A stretch of DNA of 64,000 nt from Avena insularis (taxonomy: Eukaryota > Streptophyta > Magnoliopsida > Poales > Poaceae). Within the stretch, counting starts at the first letter, position 1. Each line of letters starts with the position of its first letter. The DNA lies in assembly GCA_023614405.1 (NCBI GenBank), contig CM042684.1, forward strand, positions 206,342,941 through 206,406,940. The letters run 5' to 3'. Of this stretch, positions 1 to 11,366 are shown in pieces. The translations under genes were made by a program, and so were the position numbers. The notes below the pieces were generated by a model. It was given only the letters and a program-made list of their open reading frames with translations. It did no database searches and was not told the DNA's origin.

Positions 1-398
1 ATAAAATCCCAGTAAGTCGGACGTCCGAATATAACGTGGTACGCGCTCTTGAACAGGACCACTTCGAAGGAAAGTGCTTCCGTCCAATAGTTCTTTGGAG
101 TTCCAAAGGTAACATCCAAAGTGATTTCTCCTAGGGAATTTGCTTGTCTTCCTAGGACAACTCCGTGAAAGATCACAGAGCTGTAATTCAGCTGGGTCTC
201 CGAGATTCGCATCCGGCGTAGCATTTCGACATACATTATGTTAATGCTGCTGCTGCTGCCGCTGTCCATGAGAGTCTTGGATAAACCATAGCCATCAACA
301 AGTGGATTGACGACTAAGGCGTATTTTCCTTGCATGTGCAACTTAGGCGGATGATCAGCACGGTCAAAGGTGATTGCCACTTCCAACCAGTCCAGGAA
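1..398 (-). pseudogene. Element T protease domain, partial
   Basis: In the same frame as the gag core, the minus strand encodes a retroviral-type aspartic protease. The segment LVVNPLVDGYGLSKTLMDSG precedes the active-site region, where DSGSSSSIN replaces the DGGSGLNI expected in grass Tat-like elements. The later flap-side motif is IFGRPTYWDF. The window edge cuts it just after that, so RT, RNaseH and integrase would lie to the left. It is separated from gag only by the TAA at 399. Ser for Gly next to the catalytic Asp is unusual but also occurs in active proteases. Confidence 0.8.
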
Positions 399-3300
399 TT
401 AGGGGACAGCCAGAACTGTTGCGTTGAGCTCATGCAGAACTTCTTTCTTGACCTTAGCTGGTTGAGATTCGAGGAACGTGACGTAAGTGTCTTTCTTTGT
501 CGGGAAGTTTTTCTTTCCCTTCGGCTTGGGATTTGAAGGATCAGCTTCCTCCATGTCAGAATCTTCCTTGGTCTCTTTATATTTTTCGGGATTCTTCTTT
601 CCCTTCTTCCGCTTAGCCCTGTAGCTAGAAGTATTGTATTTCTTGATGTCGTCATTAAAACGACACTCGGTGTTTGTGTGGGACGTGCCCCCATTGGCAT
701 CTAATTGATGCACACATGGGTTATTGGCAATGTCGGCCCAAGAGTAGATTTTGCCAGGTTGCTGGTCTCCTCTGCCCTGGACACTTGATGTCCCACGATC
801 ATGTCCATGGCCACCGCCACGTCCTCCTCGTCCTCTAGACCCAAAAGTAGAAGTGACCACTGCCGTTTTCGTGTTGGGTTTTTCTTCTGAGGTATTCTTG
901 CGCTTTTGAGCTTGCTACTTTGGTTGTTTTGCCGACTGTGGCACAGCTAGGGCATTTAGTAATCCCTCCAAGTCATCGTCATCATCTGCATATTTTCTCG
1001 CTGTTTCTATCATCTCTCCCAAATTAGTGACCTTGTCACACTTCAAGCGATGACGTAGTAAACCAATTGGGAGTCCTGCAATGAAAGCTTCAATCACAGT
1101 TTGGTCATTTACTCCTTCACAGGAGTTCTTTGTGTCGATCCATCGTCCGAGGTAATCTCGGCAAGTTTCTTTGGCCTTCTTGGTGCAACGCTATAGGTCT
1201 CCTACCGTACAGGGCCTCCGATACGTGCCTTCAAAATTCCAAAAGAACGCACTTTGCATGTCATACCAGTTGTGGACGGTGTTCTCCGGAAGTTCATTGA
1301 GCCATGATCGTGCCATCTTCCGCAACATAAATGGGAGATACCATGTTGCGACCAGGCTGTTTCCGCCTTTGGCGATGCAGCAAGCTTGGAAAAAGTCCTG
1401 AAGCCAAGTATCTGGCCGAGCTACACTGTCGTAGGGTTGGATGTGCCTTGAGATAGCAAATCCTTTCGGGAATCTTGTTGCTCTTATGCATGGTCCGAAG
1501 CATTTTGGGCCCACGTATATATCGTCATTTTCATAGCGACGCGCCTCTATATTGGAGTTAATCTGGTGTCTCGCATCGCTTGGCGACAGAGATCACCGTC
1601 CTGATTGACAGTTGTGCCTGCGGTGCCTTGGAGCCGAACTTCGGCTTCTGCCACCACCTCCTCCGCCACGACGTCCTCCTTGGCCTCCTTGAGAGCCGTT
1701 GTGATGGCTACTTGGTGGAGAGGGTGGATCAGCTGGATTGTTTCCGGTTGATCGCCGGCCTTTGTCCAGAGCATCATTATTCTGGCTCTGAGGAGGGTCT
1801 TCATTACGACGAGCCCCCTGTCGGCTTGACTCGGCACGGTGTCCTTCGTTCCTTCGTCCATCAGTCCCAACGCGATGGGGTTCAGCTGTACGGCTTGTAT
1901 GTCTAGAAGCTGGCATTCTTTGTCGGTCCTCCTCCCGACGTTTCTCTTTGTCTTCTTCCGTGCGATCGTTCGACTCTCGCCGGGAGGATTTCTCAGACAC
2001 AATGCAGCAATCACCTCATGCTCGGAGGCTGGAGCAATGTTGCACCAGTCATGTGCAGCTCTGTGGTGCTATCCTGAAGATCTAGTTCTTGAGTGATTGT
2101 CTTCCCGACGGTCGGAACGGTGATGTTGTTCCGGAACCTGTTGGGGTCTTATGTCGTTCTAGGCCGGATCCGTGCGACATTGGTCTGATTGAGAGACCAG
2201 TTTTCTGCTCCTGGATTTCACGACCTTCTGCTGCTCCAGACCCTTGGTGAGTAGCTTAATGCCCAACTGAACCTCTTCTGGGCCTGGATTATTTGCCGGG
2301 ATATCTCGAGCTGCAGCGGTGTTTTGTACTGGTGTTGGGTACACCAGATCTCCATTACAGTCGAGTCGAGGCATCCTCGGATCTCCCTCAAAGAGAACCT
2401 TTCGTACTTCCGGAAATTTGTTAGCCCGTACGTGGCCTTTCCGATTCTTCTAATGTTGCAGAGAGATGAGCTTCTCCGCATTGGCCATGCGCTTCTTTTC
2501 TTCCTCAATGTTTTTGGCTTCATCTAGGAGTACTTGGCAACACGCTTCTAGGGTTGGGCCCTTTCGTCCAATTCTGCAGCAGTGAGTTCTGCCGTAGTAG
2601 GGATAGGTGTGGTTAATGCAGCATCGATGAGTTTACGGGCATCTGCGGTCACCACATGTCCATCCACCGACTCTTCTTTGGGCTCGTCTAGGATAAGTGC
2701 TCCATCCGAGTCTTCCTCGTATTGCTCGGCAATCACCTCCTCTGCTAGGAGTTCTTTTGCCAAGGTCTTGGTCTTCTTGTTCTTCTTCTTTGCCTTCTTG
2801 GAAGCACTGAAGGCAAAGATGGCTTTGGGTCCATTTCCCAGAGTCAAGCACTATTTGGTACATTCGGACATCTGGACCTCAGGATTATCTCCAAGATCCA
2901 TGTCATCATGCATTTTGGGAGAGTTTTCTCCAGATCCTTCATCCATGGCTTCTCCTTCTTCTGTAGCTTTGGAGTTGAACTCCTCTTCATATTCCGTGGA
3001 GAACTTCCGGAAATCCACCGACGTCATCGAGTCATCCGAGGATGCGGGTAATTCGGTGTTTGTTCCGATCGCCTCTAGCACCGAGTCATTGTTGTCTCCA
3101 GCATCGGCAGAGCCGGATCCGGATCCAACATATCCGATGAAGTGTGATGTGTGGGTCCTGAGGTAGTTGCGGCTTTCTTCGTGGGCTTCCTCGAAAATCC
3201 TGATGGTCTCGAGAACCTCATCCACGTTTGCGCCTTGCAGCATCATGCGCCTCAATGTGTGCCACAAGAAAGGTTGGTCTGTTCTGGCGTTGGCAGAGCC

Positions 3301-3630
3301 AGAACCAAGGTTATTGTTTTGATCCTCCTGGACTTCGACCTCGGCGGGTAGATCGATCTGGGATTCGGCCTTGCTAGGGAGATCCACTCCAGATTCGACT
3401 TGAACCACCAGATCTGCTTCAGGTTCGGCTTTCTCCACTATCTCTGCAACAAGTGCAAGCTGGGTGGGATTAAGGTTTTTTGAGATCCGGAACTCTACCA
3501 CCTCCATAGACAAAGAGGACCCAGAAATTTCTTCTGCCTCTATCATCACCGTAGGGGTGGGTGGGGCAGGTTCAGCGAATCCGATGGACACATCGATTTC
3601 GCCAAAGGACAAGATGGTGTAAGTGGTCAC
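399..3630 (-). pseudogene. Element T gag, degenerate
   Basis: Gag would form the capsid-like particle. The N-terminal part (3630-2548) is acidic and low in complexity and is broken by an in-frame TAG at 2851. The frame changes near 2540-2370 and again near 2150-2000. A charged Arg/Gly-rich stretch (2000-1593) leads into the recognisable capsid core at 1514-915, where the Retrotrans_gag pattern is seen (ARSWLNELPENTVHNW, then an F..NF..TY.RP segment, then FIAGLP). That core has stops at 1191 (TAG) and 915 (TAG). A basic Gly/Arg then Lys-rich region (860-399) stands where a nucleocapsid would be, but I see no clean CCHC knuckle. A further stop (TAA at 399) separates it from protease in the same frame. 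At least four stops and two shifts make it non-functional. Confidence 0.8.
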
Positions 3631-3769
3631 GGCCTCTCTAGCTGGAATCCAGGTCTCGTCGAGAACTATGAGAGGGACGTCACTGGCATAGAGGATGCAA
3701 CCGACGGTGATAGTCTCGCCGATTCTGATTCTTGCAGATTCTGCTCGGAATGCAGATCAAGCTCACTTT

Positions 3770-3786
3770 CCCCACGGTGGGCGCCA
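3770..3786 (-). other. Primer-binding site of element T
   Basis: The minus strand reads TGGCGCCCACCGTGGGG two bases downstream of the LTR end. This type of site is common in grass Tat-like gypsy elements. The tRNA species was not determined. Confidence 0.75.
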
Positions 3787-3788
3787 AC

Positions 3789-4303
3789 TGTCGTTGGATT
3801 GATGACAAGTACGCCATGAGGGGGTCCTCGAGGCATGTGGAAGAGAGGGGTGTGAGACATATGGTGTTCTAGGACGGTGAGCACACAAGTTTACCTAGGT
3901 TCGAATCCGCTGGCTTTGAACGGATCCTACTCCTGCTAGCAATCCAGTAATACGGCAGAGCCGGAATATGGATTACAAAGGTTTCACGTGTGCGAGTTGA
4001 GATTGTAGACTATTGTGAGGGTGCCCTAAAGGCTCTCCCTAGGACGGCTTATATAGATATCCGACCTAGGGTTTACAGGAGAGATCTACCTGACTACGAC
4101 TAAGAGTCAGTTACAAAGTACATCTTGAAATACAAGTAACACTAAGGGCCTATGTCGGTAAGTCTTCTGGGCCTTCCCGTAGACGGATTGGACTCCGTCT
4201 CTTTTCCCTGACAGGGTCGCTCGTGAAGCAAAGCTCTAAACCGGAGTGGGCCACCCTGGTCAGTGAGGCACAATGAGGATACACGGAAAGTTTATCCCCA
4301 ACA
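3789..4303 (-). repeat. 5' LTR of element T (515 bp)
   Basis: Read on the minus strand it begins TGTTGGGGATAAAC at 4303 and ends CGACA at 3789, the expected TG...CA termini. A TATA-like box (CTATATAAG on the minus strand) lies at about 4048-4057. The PBS follows directly, which makes this the 5' LTR. Only one copy is in the window, so boundaries rest on the termini and the PBS. Confidence 0.85.
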
Positions 4304-4601
4304 CTCTCCATGTATACTTAGTGTGTAGCCTATTGTTGACTCTCAGCACTGCAACTTGTTCAAAACCACAGCACTCGTTGGCCCTAACAAAGCTTGCAAG
4401 GTAATCATTGATGGAGGTAGCTGCAGAAATCTTGCAAGTAAGGAGTTATGTGCCAAGCTGAATTTGACTTATTTACCTCATCCCAAGCCATATTATATAC
4501 AATGGTTGAGTGACAATGGTGATATGAAGGTAGACCATATGGTACGTGTTAATTTTGAAATAGGGCCATACAAGGATTCTAATGATTTTGATGTGGTTCC
4601 T
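4304..4601 (+). pseudogene. Element X gypsy protease fragment, left half
   Basis: Translation gives a Ty3/gypsy aspartic protease: the active-site segment VIIDGGSCRNLASKELC and the downstream YIQWLSDNGDMKV. An in-frame TAG near 4325 interrupts the preceding LSV-type linker. The left side is lost at the LTR of T. The right side stops at 4601, where element A is inserted, and the reading frame resumes at 9297 with MTVCHLLLGRPW. Together the halves form one protease domain of a plus-strand element older than A, T and G. Close homology to the protease of element D is visible. Confidence 0.88.
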
Positions 4602-6118
4602 TGATACGTCCATTTTGCATCACTATTCTATATCATAATTCACTGTTATTCATTGATATATTTCATATTAAGAGATGATACTTATGTTATTTCATCTGTT
4701 TTTTGCATGGTTGATGACTTTTGGAGCATGGACCGCTGCAGTCAGCATTCTGATGGAAAAGGTGCTGTTTGGAGGCAAAATTCGTGAAGATCAGAAAATC
4801 CGGGAAAATATACGGAAAATCCTATTTTTCCAGAAGACGAAGGCTGCCAGAAGGAGGAGTGGAGATGGGCCACAGGGGGCCCACCACCTCTGGCGCTGAG
4901 CGCCTAGGCCACGCCACCAGGTGGTGTGGCCGCCCTGTCCCACCTATAGCTCTCCCCTCTGGCATATATAATCCTCCCGAAACCCTAATACTCGGGGGGA
5001 GACCATAGAAAGATTCCATCGCCTCTGTGGGATGGAAAACACCGAGAGAGAAAGATCTCTCCGGCAGACAGATTTCTACCACGGGAATTCCTTCCCGGAG
5101 AGGGGAGATCGTCGCCATCAACACCACCATCAAGCTGAACTTCATCGGGATCATAATCATCATCACCATCACCACCATCATCATCATCAACACCCTCATC
5201 TCCATCTCCATATTTGCTGTAACAATTGTGCTGAATCTTGCATAGTTCTTAGGGGAAACTTTCCCGGTGTTGATTACTCTTTGTAGTTGATGCTATTGAG
5301 TGAACCGTTGAATTATTGTTTATGTTCAGATTGTTATACATCATTATTCCATCTCTGATCATGATCCATATGATATCTTGTGAGTAGTTCATTTTGTTCT
5401 TGAGGACATGGGAGAAGTCATGTTGTTAGTAGTGGAGTTGCGTTGAGAAAGATTCAATAGTTTGATACTTAAGTTGTGGTGTACTTCTTCTAGTGGTGTC
5501 ATGTGAACATCGACTACATGACACTTCACCTATATGGGCCTAGGGGAATGCATTGTGTATTTGGCTAGTAATCGTAGGGGTTGCCAGAGTGACAGAAACC
5601 TAAACCCCCGTTAGGAAACCATTGCACAAGGGATGTCAGGGTCTTAGAGTTTAAAGTTGTGGTTAGGTTTTTACCTTAATTACTTTCTTGTACTTACGGA
5701 TGTTTGCAAGGGGTATAATCACAAGTATGTATTAGTCCTAGGAAGGTCGGTACATTAGCACAGGTTCACCCACACAACAGTTAGCAAGCTAAAGAAGATT
5801 AATCAACTATATGAAGCGAAAGCACTTGACAAAATTCACGTGTGTCCTCAAGAACGTTTGGTCATCTTAAGTAATACAACCGGCTTGTCCTTTGCTGAAT
5901 AAAGGATTGGGCCACTTGCTGCATTTATTCTTATTGTCTTTTATTTACTCGTACTTTATTTACTTGCTTTATCAAAAACCCCTAAAAATCCATTTGCTAA
6001 GTATTTGGAGAGAATTCCTGATCCATACCACTAGCCAGCACCTTCTGCTCCTCGTTGGGTTCGACACTCTTACTTACTAAAAATACTGCGATACACCCCC
6101 TATACTTGTGGGTCATCA
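4602..6118 (+). repeat. 5' LTR of element A (1517 bp)
   Basis: It starts TGATACGTCC and ends GTGGGTCATCA. A TATA-like box CATATATAAT lies at 4963-4972. A run of CAT/CAC trinucleotides (about 5146-5200) is a microsatellite and not a His-rich gene. It aligns with 8004-9291 over its last ~1286 bp with scattered substitutions. Confidence 0.92.
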
Positions 6119-6129
6119 AGACTATTTTC

Positions 6130-6147
6130 TTGCACTGTTGCCAGGGA
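6130..6147 (+). other. Degenerate primer-binding site of element A
   Basis: TTGCACTGTTGCCAGGGA, 11 bases past the LTR, matches the TGGCGCCGTTGCCGGGGA site of element B with four mismatches. The spacing is the same as in B. Confidence 0.7.
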
Positions 6148-8003
6148 GTGAAGCGCTATTGGAGTGTCCCCTCACTCGTTAGATATGTATCCCTTGGTGT
6201 GAGTTGCTGTTATGGAATATTAATGAGAAGTTCTAGCATTTACTCTTTTGCATATCTTATATTAGTTTTCAATTCGTGGTTATATTATTGATCTTGTTGT
6301 TAGTATTGGTATCACTTTTTTATCATTGAGTTAAGTTAGTTGGTTTTGGCAAACCTAGCTTGGTCAGTAGCAACACTATTTTTGAGAGTTGAATGAAAAG
6401 ATAAAAGTACTGTAAAGAAAAAAAATCATCATCTTTCTTTCTTGATTTGCTCATAAGTCTAGTATTCTCTAGTTAAGATCTTTTGTGCTTCCAAGGAAGA
6501 TTGGATGTTTGTTTTTATCACTTGTATGTTTGTTTGTTTCCTTCAACTCTTATACTTGCTACCCATCCTTGCTAGCCAAAAACCTGTACTGAGAGGAAAT
6601 TCTTCTCGTGCATCTAGTCCTCAAAACCAAAACCTTTGCCATTTGTGTCCACCATACCTACCTATTAGCATTATTGCTATTCCAAGTAAATTCTTGTTTT
6701 TATCTACCTTCCAAATTAAACTTGTCATGTGAAAATTAGTGATTAAAGCTCTCATGAACTTGATGGCACACTTCACTTTCTTGCATTTAATAAACTTGAA
6801 CCATTGTGCCCATCTATGTTGCATATATGCTTGCACTTTGTAGGTTGTGAATTAGCAGAACCATGTTGTCATGGGGAACGCTTTCAACATTGCACTGGTA
6901 CTTTGTACCTAGTTGATATCATGTTCTTTTGTCTATGGATGTTGTAAGTGTGAAATGAAAGGGGAGCTTGTAAGTCCATGGAGTTATGCATGTGTGTTAG
7001 AGAAACGCCTGGTCCGCCGGTCTAATCCATGCTATCATGGTGGAAACCTGCAGTGTAACCATAACGAGCATCTATGAAGCATTCTTATAAAAAAAGAGAT
7101 AGAGATTGAGAAAAAGATAAAAAGAAAAAAAAAGATATTATGAAAAGAGGAAAGAGAGAAAAAAGCACCATATTCCCATGGTAAATAAGAAGATTGCTGA
7201 GACGCTTGTTATCTCCTTGCCTTGTCATTTTGATATGGGGATTCTTCCGTATCATCGGGCAAGGGGTACCCCGTTGGCGGTTCTCTATGATACACATGTG
7301 CTTACGATGACAAGAACTTACCGGTGACTAAACTTGAGTAGCATGAGGAGCGGCCCTCGTATTCAAGGGACATGAGGTTCTCAATTTACAACTTTTCAAG
7401 CATATCCTCATATTTGATCACTTTAACCTTAATCACCTAAAGATGCCTATGATAGGGGCAATGAGAGCTGAAAGCTAATAAGTATCATAATTTTTGGGAG
7501 CTCTTTATGAAACTTGCAATCCCTGCTTCCCTCTGCGAAGGGCCTTTCTTTTACTTTTTTAGTTGAGTCAGTAAACCTATTCCCTTCTATCTCAGCAAGT
7601 ATTTTGAGTTGTTGTGTTTCATTCATCCATATGATGATTTATTCAATCATGTTTATTATGTTCCTTGTTTTACACTTTGCTCTTATATTGGTGTCTACTA
7701 CTTTGAAAGCTATCATTGAAAATCAGTTATTTGTGAACTCCAACAAACTATCAACTATTCTTGGACCAAGAGCTAAGTTTGCCATTACCAATTATGATTT
7801 ACTTTATGTATCTTTATTGTGTTTCCTCTACTCATTGCAACTTGAGTTATATAATAGTGAGTTGTCTTCTATTATGATCTATGTATTGATGAATGTGATG
7901 CTTCTTGTCCGTATTCTTTTATCGACTCCTCACTCCATAAACTTGAGGTCATGTTTATTGGGCTCAGTTTCGCTTGGGGACAAGCGGAGTCTACGCTTGG
8001 GGG
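6148..8003 (+). other. Element A internal region, noncoding
   Basis: No gag or pol motif is visible in any frame. About 6640-7470 is clearly related to 27430-28250 in element B, including GAGAAACGCCTGG and AAGGGGTACCCCGTTGG blocks. A purine-rich stretch occupies about 7085-7165. The polypurine-tract zone before the 3' LTR is recognisable as CTTGGGG repeats around 7970-8003. Confidence 0.75.
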
Positions 8004-9291
8004 GAAGACGAAGGCTGCCAGAAGGAGGAGTGGAGATGGGCCACAGGGGCCCACACCACCCCCTGGCGCGGGAAAGCCTAGGCCGCGCCACCAGGTGGTG
8101 TGGCCGCCATGGCCCACCTCTGGCTCTCCCCTCTGGCGTATATAATCCTCCCGAAACCCTAATACTCGGGGGCAACCACAGAAAGATTCCGCCGCCTCTG
8201 TAGGGCGGAAAACATTGAGAGAGAAAGATCTCTCCGGCAGATAGATTTCACCCGAGGGAATTCCTTCCTGGAGAGGGGAGATCGTCGCCATCAACACCAC
8301 CATCAAGCTGGACTTCATCGGGATCATCATCATCATCACCACCACCACCATCATCATCATCAGCACCCTCATCTCCATCTCCATATTTGCTGTAACAATT
8401 GTGTTGAATTTTGCATAGTTCTTAGGGGAAACTTTCCAGGTGTTGATTACTCTTTGTAGTTGATGCTATTGAGTGAACCGTTGAATTATTGTTTATGTTC
8501 AGATTGTTATACATCATTATTCCATCTCTGATCATGATCCATATGATGTCTTGTGAGTAGTTCGTTTTGTTCTTGAGGACATGGGAGACGTCATGTTGTT
8601 AGTAGTGGAGTTGCTTTGAGAAAGATTCAATAGTTTGATACTTAAGTTGTGGTGTACTTCTTCTAGTGGTGTCATGTGAACATCGACTACATGACACTTC
8701 ACCTATATGATCCTAGGGGAATGCATTGTGTATTTGGCTACTAATCGTAGGGGTTGCCGGAGTGACAAAAACCTAAACCCCTGTTAGGAAACCATTGCAC
8801 AAGGGACGTCAGGGTCTTGGAGTTTAAAGTTGTGGTTAGTTTTTTACCTTAATTACTTTCTTCTACTTACGGATGTTTGCAAGGGGTATAATCACAAGTA
8901 TCTATTAGTCCTAGGAAGGTCGGTACATTAGCACAGGTTCACCCACACAAGGGTTAACAAGATAAAGAAGATTAATCAACTATATGAAGCGAAAGCACAT
9001 GACAGAATTCCCGTGTGTCCTCAAGAACGTTTGGTCATCTTAAGTAATACAACCGGCTTGTCCTTTGCTGAATAAAGGATTGGGACACTTGCTGCATTTA
9101 TTCTTATTGTCTTTTATTTACTCGTACTTTATTTACTTGCTTTATCAAAAACCCCTAAAAATCCGTTTGCTAAGTATTTGCAGAGAATTCCTGATCCATA
9201 CCACTAGCCAGCACCTTCTGCCCCCCGTTGGGTTCGACACTCTTACTTATCGAAAATACTGTGATACACCCCCTATACTTGTGGGTCATCA
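8004..9291 (+). repeat. 3' LTR of element A, 5'-truncated
   Basis: It matches 4833-6118 of the 5' LTR and ends with the same GTGGGTCATCA. The first ~231 bp, including the TGATACGTCC terminus and the PPT boundary, are missing. The TATA-like box is at 8138-8147. Confidence 0.9.
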
Positions 9292-9620
9292 TTCCTATGA
9301 CTGTTTGCCATCTATTATTGGGTCGGCCTTGGCTGTATGATTGCCATGTTCAACACAATGGCCTTACCAATACTTATCACTTGGAGTTCAAGGGCAGGAA
9401 GATTAATTTGCAGCCAATGACACCACAACAGATTGTGAATGAGTCTCGTCAAAAGATAGAAGTGAACTTGAAGGAAGCACCTATAGAGAGGCGAGATAGT
9501 GTTGCAGCTGTACATGATGTCATAGAGCCCAAAAGGAGTGATATAACGAAAAGTGAGAGAGTGCCTAGTCTAGTAATATTAGCCACCAAGGAAGATATGA
9601 GAGAGTTTCGTGAGGATCCT
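9292..9620 (+). pseudogene. Element X gypsy protease fragment, right half
   Basis: This continues the protease interrupted by A. After the duplicated target TTCCT (9292-9296) the frame reads MTVCHLLLGRPWLYD, followed by a linker containing LQPMTPQQIV and ATKEDMREF, which in related elements joins protease to reverse transcriptase. The sequence ends at 9620, where the LTR of G begins. The rest of pol, if it survives, should lie beyond the far end of G, outside the window. No stop is seen in this half before G. Confidence 0.88.
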
Positions 9621-10075
9621 TGCGGTGACCCAGCATACCACTGCATGATGTAGTACACTATAGTCGTTGACATAACACCAATGAAACACCGTTCACTAGT
9701 ATTACAACCCCCAGAGTGGTACAACAGAAACACAGCAGGTCCAAGACATGACTATTGATTACAACTCGACTCTTTATAGAAGATCTAGAGAACACTCTAG
9801 GTTAAAGAGAGAGAAAGAAACGTCTTACAAAGAAGAACCAGAAATAATAACTCAGAACTATTTAGAGACTAAGACTAGTATCTGAACTATTTGTCTTGCC
9901 ATTGCAACTATTGCAATGCTCTACAAAAGTAGGTTTCATGGCTAGAGAAGACACTCCTATCTACTTAAGAACTTTGTCTTCACTTTGGTTGTTGTATATA
10001 TTGACTTCATTGACTTTATTGAAGAATTTGAGCTTCCGATGATGGTTTCTTGAGCAGAAATTGATGTTGACATTG
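9621..10075 (-). repeat. 3' LTR of element G, piece 1
   Basis: It aligns with 61674-62127 of the right LTR at high identity. It starts at the plus-strand left terminus (TGCGGTGACCC here, TGTGGTGACCC on the right copy) and stops where C is inserted. Confidence 0.92.
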
Positions 10076-10987
10076 TGTTATTGGGTAACCCCGTCGGTGG
10101 CCCGATCTTCACAGATCTCTTGGTCAAATTGATGAGAAAGCGAGGGGAAAGGGAGAAGGTAGCGGAAGCGGACGCACACCTCACGAAGAACACGATGAAC
10201 ACACGCAAAACTCACACGATACAAGGCTGATTGCTCTCACCGGTGGCCACCGGTCCGATAGAATCCTCGCAAGGAAAGATCGGTCAATGTGCTCCTGTCA
10301 ATCCCAAGCGGAGAGGTAAGAACACCTTGGAGAGGGTCTTGACGTCTTGGCAAAGGGACACCGATGCCAAGGCCTTGTACAACGAGGGAGGCGCGATGTA
10401 AACTCCAACGAGGTGGTGATGATAGTCGACCCCCTTTGGTAGAAGGGGATGAGGCAAAACTAGAGATTCCACAAAGGGGGTTGTCTTTAGTCTATCATCT
10501 ATTCCTAATGGATACAATTAGGGGTGGGGGCTCTATATATAGGCCAACCACAAGTTCAGGGGTAGTTTGGGCATAAAACTAGGGTTTGGTGCAAAATAGA
10601 GCGGTACATGGGCCAAGGGCCCAGCTGTTGGCTCGCAGGCCTGTCACTTGGGCCGGATAGTCTGGGTAGTGTCCGGGTAGTGTCCGAACTGGCCTTCTGA
10701 ATGTCCACGCCAGGTTGGGGCTGGGGCAGGCCGGACACTCCGGATGAGTCGTGTCGAACACTCCGGATGGATTCGGGCGGACACTCTGGCTCCTTCAGCT
10801 TCAGGGCTCGTGGTTCGACGAGGCGGGGGTTCGTACCTGATGATGCACAGAGTAGTGGTATGAAGTAGCAAGCCATCCAGGTGTATGTCAAAGTCACATG
10901 ATGAGAGGAGCGAATTCGCCTTATCTTGAAGGAGCTTGGCTCAGGAACGGGTCATCAGTCCACTTGGGGGACTCGGTGGTGTAGATG
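10076..10987 (-). repeat. 3' LTR of element C, truncated at its internal side
   Basis: It matches 15960-16942 and shares the TGTTAT terminus and a TATA-like CTATATATAG (10533-10542). It ends in GTGTAGATGT at 10987. The last ~20 bp of LTR and the PPT found in C's other LTR and in D are missing here, so a small deletion has removed the LTR/PPT boundary. It contains CCGGANNNTCCGG-type near-palindromes. Confidence 0.88.
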
Positions 10988-11062
10988 TCCTCAACTCTTC
11001 ATGCTCATCCTAAGAAGATGATGTCGAGAGACCTTCTTGATCCTGGGGTTCACCATATAGTC
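10988..11062 (-). pseudogene. Element C remnant of an integrase C-terminal end
   Basis: In one minus-strand frame the residues DEHEELRT can be read. They match the DNHEESRTT that ends the integrase part of element D at the corresponding place before the LTR. A stop lies just upstream. It is too short for function and serves as evidence that C descends from a D-like autonomous element. Confidence 0.55.
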
Positions 11063-11366
11063 GTCCTCGGGAAGATTGAATCGACAACACCTCAATGTTC
11101 CTTCACCTTCCATGAAGCCTACAAGGCTCACGACAAAAGCAAAGCAACACTCAAAGCATAGCCAATTCATGGAGATTATAGCATGAGTGCTCAAATAGAG
11201 TGTAGTCACCTTATGATGTAGAGATAGCTCGTTGAGGGGTAGCCATAGGTAACTCTCTACGGTTCGTGTTGTCAACTTATGGTCCATAGAGGTTGACACG
11301 TAAGCAATTGTACCTTCACACAACAAAGACCAAGCAACATATGTTCGTGTGTGATAGAGGAGCATG

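Larger units (their letters stand above)
1..4303 (-). mobile_element. Element T: Tat-like Ty3/gypsy LTR retrotransposon, 5' part, runs off left edge
   Basis: One LTR (3789-4303) is followed leftwards on the minus strand by a primer-binding site, a decayed gag and a protease domain that is cut by the window edge. The order LTR, PBS, gag, protease read right to left fixes the orientation. The tRNA-complementary site of the TGGCGCCCACCGTGGGG type and the style of gag and protease match the Tat/Retand-like gypsy group as I know it; lineage is an inference. The right end abuts gypsy fragment X at 4304, so T appears to have inserted into X. The partner LTR is outside the window, so no target duplication can be checked. 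Confidence 0.85.
4602..9291 (+). mobile_element. Element A: Athila-like LTR element without pol, nested in X
   Basis: The insertion is bounded by a perfect 5-bp target duplication TTCCT (4597-4601 and 9292-9296), and removing it restores the reading frame of X. The 5' LTR is 4602-6118. The 3' LTR is present but lacks its first ~230 bp. The degenerate PBS and the shared 3' noncoding block with B place it in the Athila/Sabrina-like group. The internal region (~1.9 kb) contains no gag or pol, so it depended on proteins supplied by another element. Confidence 0.92.

Noticed and set aside
5030..5290. His-rich small protein from CAT/CAC runs
   Set aside because: The run is a microsatellite in A's LTR, repeated in the 3' LTR at 8285-8370 with different interruptions. 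There is no gene context.
7514..8203. 229-codon frame in element A
   Set aside because: It crosses from noncoding interior into the truncated LTR, shows no domain, and its second half is LTR sequence found elsewhere in other frames.
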